Source of the DNA: DATFVA01 sp963743325
GTDB taxonomy: Bacteria; Bacteroidota; Ignavibacteria; Ignavibacteriales; Ignavibacteriaceae
Reading direction: 5' to 3'
Length of the DNA stretch: 64,000 nucleotides
Assembly: GCA_963743325.1 (NCBI GenBank)
Contig: CAVUOZ010000011.1
Coordinates: 1 to 64,000, forward strand
Position 1 is the stretch's first letter; each line of letters begins with the position of its first letter. Both the position numbers and the translations under genes were made by a program. Shown here one piece after another: positions 62,001-64,000 of this stretch. The notes below the pieces were generated by a model that worked only from the letters and a program-made list of their open reading frames with translations, had not been told where the DNA came from and did no database searches.

Positions 62001-62214
62001 ACAACAGCTTTGATGATACAGAACCTATAGTTTCAAGATTTAATTTCCCGGTTACTTTCCCGGGTGATCCGGAAACCATTTCTCTTGTCAGTGCCCTTAT
62101 CCTCCGGTTGGTGGGAACAATCATAAGCAGCGAATTCAGATTGCGCTGCTTCATTTTCAGGTTGATTTCAAAATCAATGTCGAATTCTTTGCGGCCGGTT
62201 TTGGTTAAGATCAT
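59059..62214 (-). CDS. AddB/RexB-like PD-(D/E)XK nuclease
   Basis: The 1051-residue protein has an inactive helicase-like N-terminal part (LLMIVPTNRRIRALTREM, without a Walker A motif), UvrD-type blocks such as GVQITTMNEIRGLKIGYLFIAG (as TTMNEIRGLKIGYLF), and a C-terminal nuclease core with GKIDRIDL and FDYKTGKS (around residue 905). Cys in YALCPYRYF (about 755) and C1036-x2-C1039-x5-C1045 at the end form the iron-sulfur staple seen in AddB. It would resect DNA breaks with an AddA-type helicase, which is not adjacent. The start overlaps the CYTH gene stop by 4 bp. Confidence 0.82.
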   Translation of the reverse strand: MILTKTGRKEFDIDFEINLKMKQRNLNSLLMIVPTNRRIRALTREMVSGSPGKVTGKLNLETIGSVSSKLLFNSDSIKTNIITDAAASVILQQSFSKVKLNYFSGYNGEIPKGTIERIRNVIAEYKRHGITPGKIRTEAQSLSGSEKSKALDIADVYEEYQKQINSAGLKETGDIYSSLIELDDNIFNQNFASLYPEVKLIIVMGFDEFTLPEVEIIDALSRINYSELFLSFDYYRYNQLIFSHLDSCYANFSARGFAEVPDKSASLFTRFQDEIRENLFRGKDNSRIRNYKSEIKIISASTREKEIELIASEIKELIVNQKVKPEEIYVVFNLISNYSNIIRDLFPIYGLPYNLTDRFPLDTASPVVALLSFLEIAENDFYYKNIFRALSGGIFEIEGINITNLLRASVNLKIISGYDNWQSTLNNSIISMEESEEDSYDLAEKIESYNIALNDIDKIRMYLDPFMHKMAIPEFRENLETLINKLEIPVRILAGDPDEAEKNIKSVNIFVEIVEEIISLLQDQFGKKEKFPLKFFLHHLRMAVSSSRYNIKEKPGYGVQITTMNEIRGLKIGYLFIAGLCDGDFPTRFSPEIFFSGSMAISRGENNHTTEERYLFYQSLCTWNKKLYLTFPRRDERREFVQSDFLREFMNTFEITPGDEREYEHSIYTKEKLLTFIGKNGIPKAEELLDLSSFGIDKDEITESMKVDRTRIETPFADSVYSGFISAELSEAGTDKLKKMKERQFSISQLETYALCPYRYFAERVLKLNVFEEPTEEIEALELGSLIHSILFNFYSSLKEENIVLGNCSNETFNKAEKILFKTAEARVKEVNFNSPLSFFEREKIFGIEGSRKNSVLYKFLLSERENAEGFIPEFFEAGFGHVKEERHQKVLLEELKAGEIQVRGKIDRIDLNKEENAFKVFDYKTGKSRLNRQDMYDGLQLQLPLYLYAAKEIIKSELNENYKPAAALIYSLKYNSSDFGRKEINFGKNISDDEITEKYEELIKICLQAVQKYVDGISRGDFRLSQIDQREEKACRFCSFRSICRIQEVG

Positions 62215-62720
62215 TTTCTTTTCTGCTCCAGCATCAGATCCCTGTATGATTTCCGGATCTCGTTCTCTTTATTAAGAGACAGCAGATCAACGATTTTTTC
62301 AAATCTTTTACCTGCATCCTCTTTTCCATTTACCACTAAAGTTTCAAGCTCAAGGAAGGAACCAAGACCCTCCACAGTATCTATATGGATCCTGGTATTA
62401 TCATACAGATATAATAGTCTTTTCTTTTCAACTACCGTCTCTACTTCGAAAACATCTTTTAAATATTCCCTTGCATCATTCCTCTCAAGGGATATTAACT
62501 GGTAATCAGACCATCTGTTGCCGGTTTTTTCATTTCTAAAATATTTAATCAGGGTCTGACTCCCATTTTCAAGCCGTAATTTCAGAAGACCGTTTTTAAT
62601 CTTATAATAAATATCAATCTGTCCCAGCTCACCCTTAAATTCTGCATTAATTTCATTGAGCATCTCTATCATTTCAACCGGATTATCAACTTTAATTTTT
62701 AATTCAAGGTTGGTCGGCAT
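62211..62720 (-). CDS. CYTH domain protein (class IV adenylate cyclase-like)
   Basis: A 169-residue beta-tunnel protein. The N-terminus NLELKIKV corresponds to the ExExK motif but reads E6-x-K8-x-K10, the variant common in CyaB-like CYTH proteins; further charged strands are LLKLRLEN, TLIKYFR, VEKKRLLYLY, TRIHIDTVEGLGSFLELETLV (in parts). CYTH proteins act on triphosphates (cyclase, tripolyphosphatase or thiamine triphosphatase); which one cannot be told. It is tightly coupled with the methyltransferase upstream (17-bp overlap) and the nuclease downstream. Confidence 0.83.
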   Translation of the reverse strand: MPTNLELKIKVDNPVEMIEMLNEINAEFKGELGQIDIYYKIKNGLLKLRLENGSQTLIKYFRNEKTGNRWSDYQLISLERNDAREYLKDVFEVETVVEKKRLLYLYDNTRIHIDTVEGLGSFLELETLVVNGKEDAGKRFEKIVDLLSLNKENEIRKSYRDLMLEQKRK

Positions 62721-63336
62721 TTGAGTTTCGCAATTCCTTCTTTAAATAAATCTGGAGGACTTCTCTTCCCTTTCTCGGTTTAATTGAATTGATTTTTTTT
62801 GAAGAGAATAGTAATGAAAGATGCCGTGAAACCAGATCATAAAATTCCTGAACATCGACAGCAAAAGGTGGCCCTCCTTCCCTGTGCTCCACCGGGAACA
62901 GAAGAGCAATAAGCCTTCCTCCCGGTTTTAATAATCCGGCTATTTTTTCGGCATATTCTTTTCTCCTTTCAGGAACAATAGCACAATATGTAACATAGTC
63001 ATAAATGTAATCAAAATAATCTCTGTAAATCGAATCCAGTCTGAAAACATCTTCAAGAAGAAAATTAACTTTTACTTTTTCTTTTTCTGCTAAATCCCTG
63101 GCAATCTTAATTGCCTCTATTGAGAAATCATCTGCGTAGACATCATAGCCTTTTTTAGCAGCAAGAATGGCATCATATCCTTTTCCGCATCCGGCGATAA
63201 GTATTTTACCCGGTTTCATAAACTTCCGGGCATCCATCAGGGCTTCAAAAACCGGGGTAGGAGTTCTTATGTCCCATTCTGCCAGATTATTACGGTAAAT
63301 ATCATCCCAGAAGGATGCTGATTCGGGTGCTGTCAT
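62704..63336 (-). CDS. TPMT-like SAM-dependent methyltransferase
   Basis: The 210-residue class I methyltransferase has the TPMT/thiocyanate-type N-terminus FWDDIYRNNLAEWDIRTPTPVFEAL (in parts), SAM motif I ILIAGCGKGYDAILAA, acidic D in DVYADDFS, and motif LKPGGRLIALLFP. TPMT-like enzymes methylate thiols, tellurite or halides; the substrate here is unknown. First gene of a three-gene minus-strand unit, divergent from the outer-membrane protein gene at 63408. Confidence 0.83.
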   Translation of the reverse strand: MTAPESASFWDDIYRNNLAEWDIRTPTPVFEALMDARKFMKPGKILIAGCGKGYDAILAAKKGYDVYADDFSIEAIKIARDLAEKEKVKVNFLLEDVFRLDSIYRDYFDYIYDYVTYCAIVPERRKEYAEKIAGLLKPGGRLIALLFPVEHREGGPPFAVDVQEFYDLVSRHLSLLFSSKKINSIKPRKGREVLQIYLKKELRNSNADQP

Positions 63337-63407
63337 GATTGTCTACAAAATAGGATGTTGAATTTGATACAGACTTCATTAATTTTGAAGAATAAAAATA
63401 AAGCGTT

Positions 63408-64000
63408 ATGAAAAAGTTATTGCTACTGGTAATAATAATTATTCCCCTGCTAAATGTAAATGCACAGGAGATCGGGGAACTCGCACCTGATAAAAAACCG
63501 GAGGTATTCCCTGATAATATACTGGGTCTTGATATTATGTTTAGTGAGGGAGGTTTTGGTTTAGGAGGATTTTACAGAAGACAGTTCTCCGAGAAAATTA
63601 CGGCTTTCGCCGATGTTTCAATTTCAGAGGCAAAAGATGAACGGGAAATTGAATATTATGACTATTACACTAATCAGACATATACAGTCGGGAAAAAGAA
63701 TCGCGTTTTCCTTATTCCCGTTAACTTTGGCATTCAGTACAGACTTTTTGAAAACGTAATTTATGATAACCTCAGACCATATTTAAATGCCGGGGTGGGA
63801 CCTTCCCTGGTGCTTACAACTCCTTACTCGGAAGAGTTTTTTAAAGCCTTCGGTTATGCAGAACCTAAAGTTGCTGCAGGCGGATATTTTGGATTCGGGG
63901 CTAATTTCGGAATCGATAAAAGCAGTCTCGTTGGAATAAATATAAGATATTACATCATTCAGTTTTTTGATCAAGGCGTTGAAAGTCTTACCGGCAAATA
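63408..64000 (+). CDS. Outer-membrane beta-barrel protein (cut by window edge)
   Basis: An open frame from ATG 63408 runs off the right edge with about 197 residues visible. A signal peptide (MKKLLLLVIIIIPLLNVNAQ) is followed by alternating hydrophobic/polar strands with aromatic ends: GLDIMFSEGGFGLGGFYRRQF, FLIPVNFGIQYRLF, RPYLNAGVGPSLVL and GYFGFGANFGI (shown in parts). This is the pattern of small porin-like Bacteroidota outer-membrane proteins. The C-terminus and any family hallmark are outside the window. Confidence 0.75.
   Translation, partial: MKKLLLLVIIIIPLLNVNAQEIGELAPDKKPEVFPDNILGLDIMFSEGGFGLGGFYRRQFSEKITAFADVSISEAKDEREIEYYDYYTNQTYTVGKKNRVFLIPVNFGIQYRLFENVIYDNLRPYLNAGVGPSLVLTTPYSEEFFKAFGYAEPKVAAGGYFGFGANFGIDKSSLVGINIRYYIIQFFDQGVESLTGK

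Overview
ORGANISM. The window is AT-rich, gene-dense bacterial DNA. Two proteins carry C-terminal type IX secretion sorting domains (52104..53684, 56897..58861). There is also a SprE/PorW-like TPR lipoprotein, a DUF4837 lipoprotein, a DUF2723 membrane protein, a 1021-residue SecA and Chlorobi-style 2[4Fe-4S] ferredoxins. Together these point to the Bacteroidota/Chlorobiota group, most likely Ignavibacteria; this is inference from gene content, as no 16S rRNA is present. LAYOUT. 1..2590: accessory strip of small genes (a membrane-protein end, a DUF6266-like protein, Cys-motif mini-proteins, a SymE-like toxin) lying against the 3' end of a tRNA-Asp gene, with two sets of 11-bp direct repeats; it looks like the edge of an integrated element. 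2906..11770: a long, tightly packed minus-strand run era, eamA, acyP, ispF, dedA, lnt, ltaE, thioesterase, exonuclease, YwqK-like lipoprotein, pfk; era carries a one-base frameshift. 11881..12962: a RAYT/IS200-type transposase between directly repeated palindrome clusters. 12983..14626: ECF sigma/anti-sigma pair and a divergent small membrane protein, with three matching promoter-like motifs between them. 14716..15626: four tandem units of about 240 bp built from GTCCCT/AGGGAC palindromes. 15757..21811: redox genes (trxB, queG, Rieske protein, MBL hydrolase, two ferredoxins) and a TPM/LemA pair. 21983..24497: a second RAYT gene inside a 2.5-kb repeat array with four gene-less 107-nt relatives of its own unit. 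24517..26659: YidD-like protein plus two related TPR/membrane proteins. 26846..30232: acyl-CoA dehydrogenase, rlmN, SPOUT methyltransferase. 30245..37576: minus-strand run secA, glnB, SprE-like lipoprotein, mtgA, AlbA_2 protein. 37859..43879: periplasmic protein, SDR, glnE, DUF2723. 43887..51930: minus-strand run greA, ribD, ribE, tilS, hpt, ftsH, polyprenol kinase, DUF4837, whose predicted promoter is followed at once by an intrinsic terminator. 52104..58861: secreted T9SS proteins and small secreted proteins, one frameshifted. 59059..64000: AddB-like nuclease, CYTH protein, TPMT-like methyltransferase and the start of an outer-membrane barrel gene. HOW IT FITS TOGETHER. Most genes are housekeeping: envelope biogenesis, riboflavin and isoprenoid synthesis, tRNA/rRNA modification, proteostasis, and nitrogen signalling through glnB and glnE. 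The unusual content is in the intergenic DNA: at least three local families of palindromic repeats, two with their own Y1 transposase, plus smaller dispersed palindromes. The strongest leads are the hairpin-flanked RAYT with gene-less copies, the greA leader terminator, the three-copy ECF motif and the SymE-like bicistron. All calls come from reading the sequence and family knowledge; no database search was run.
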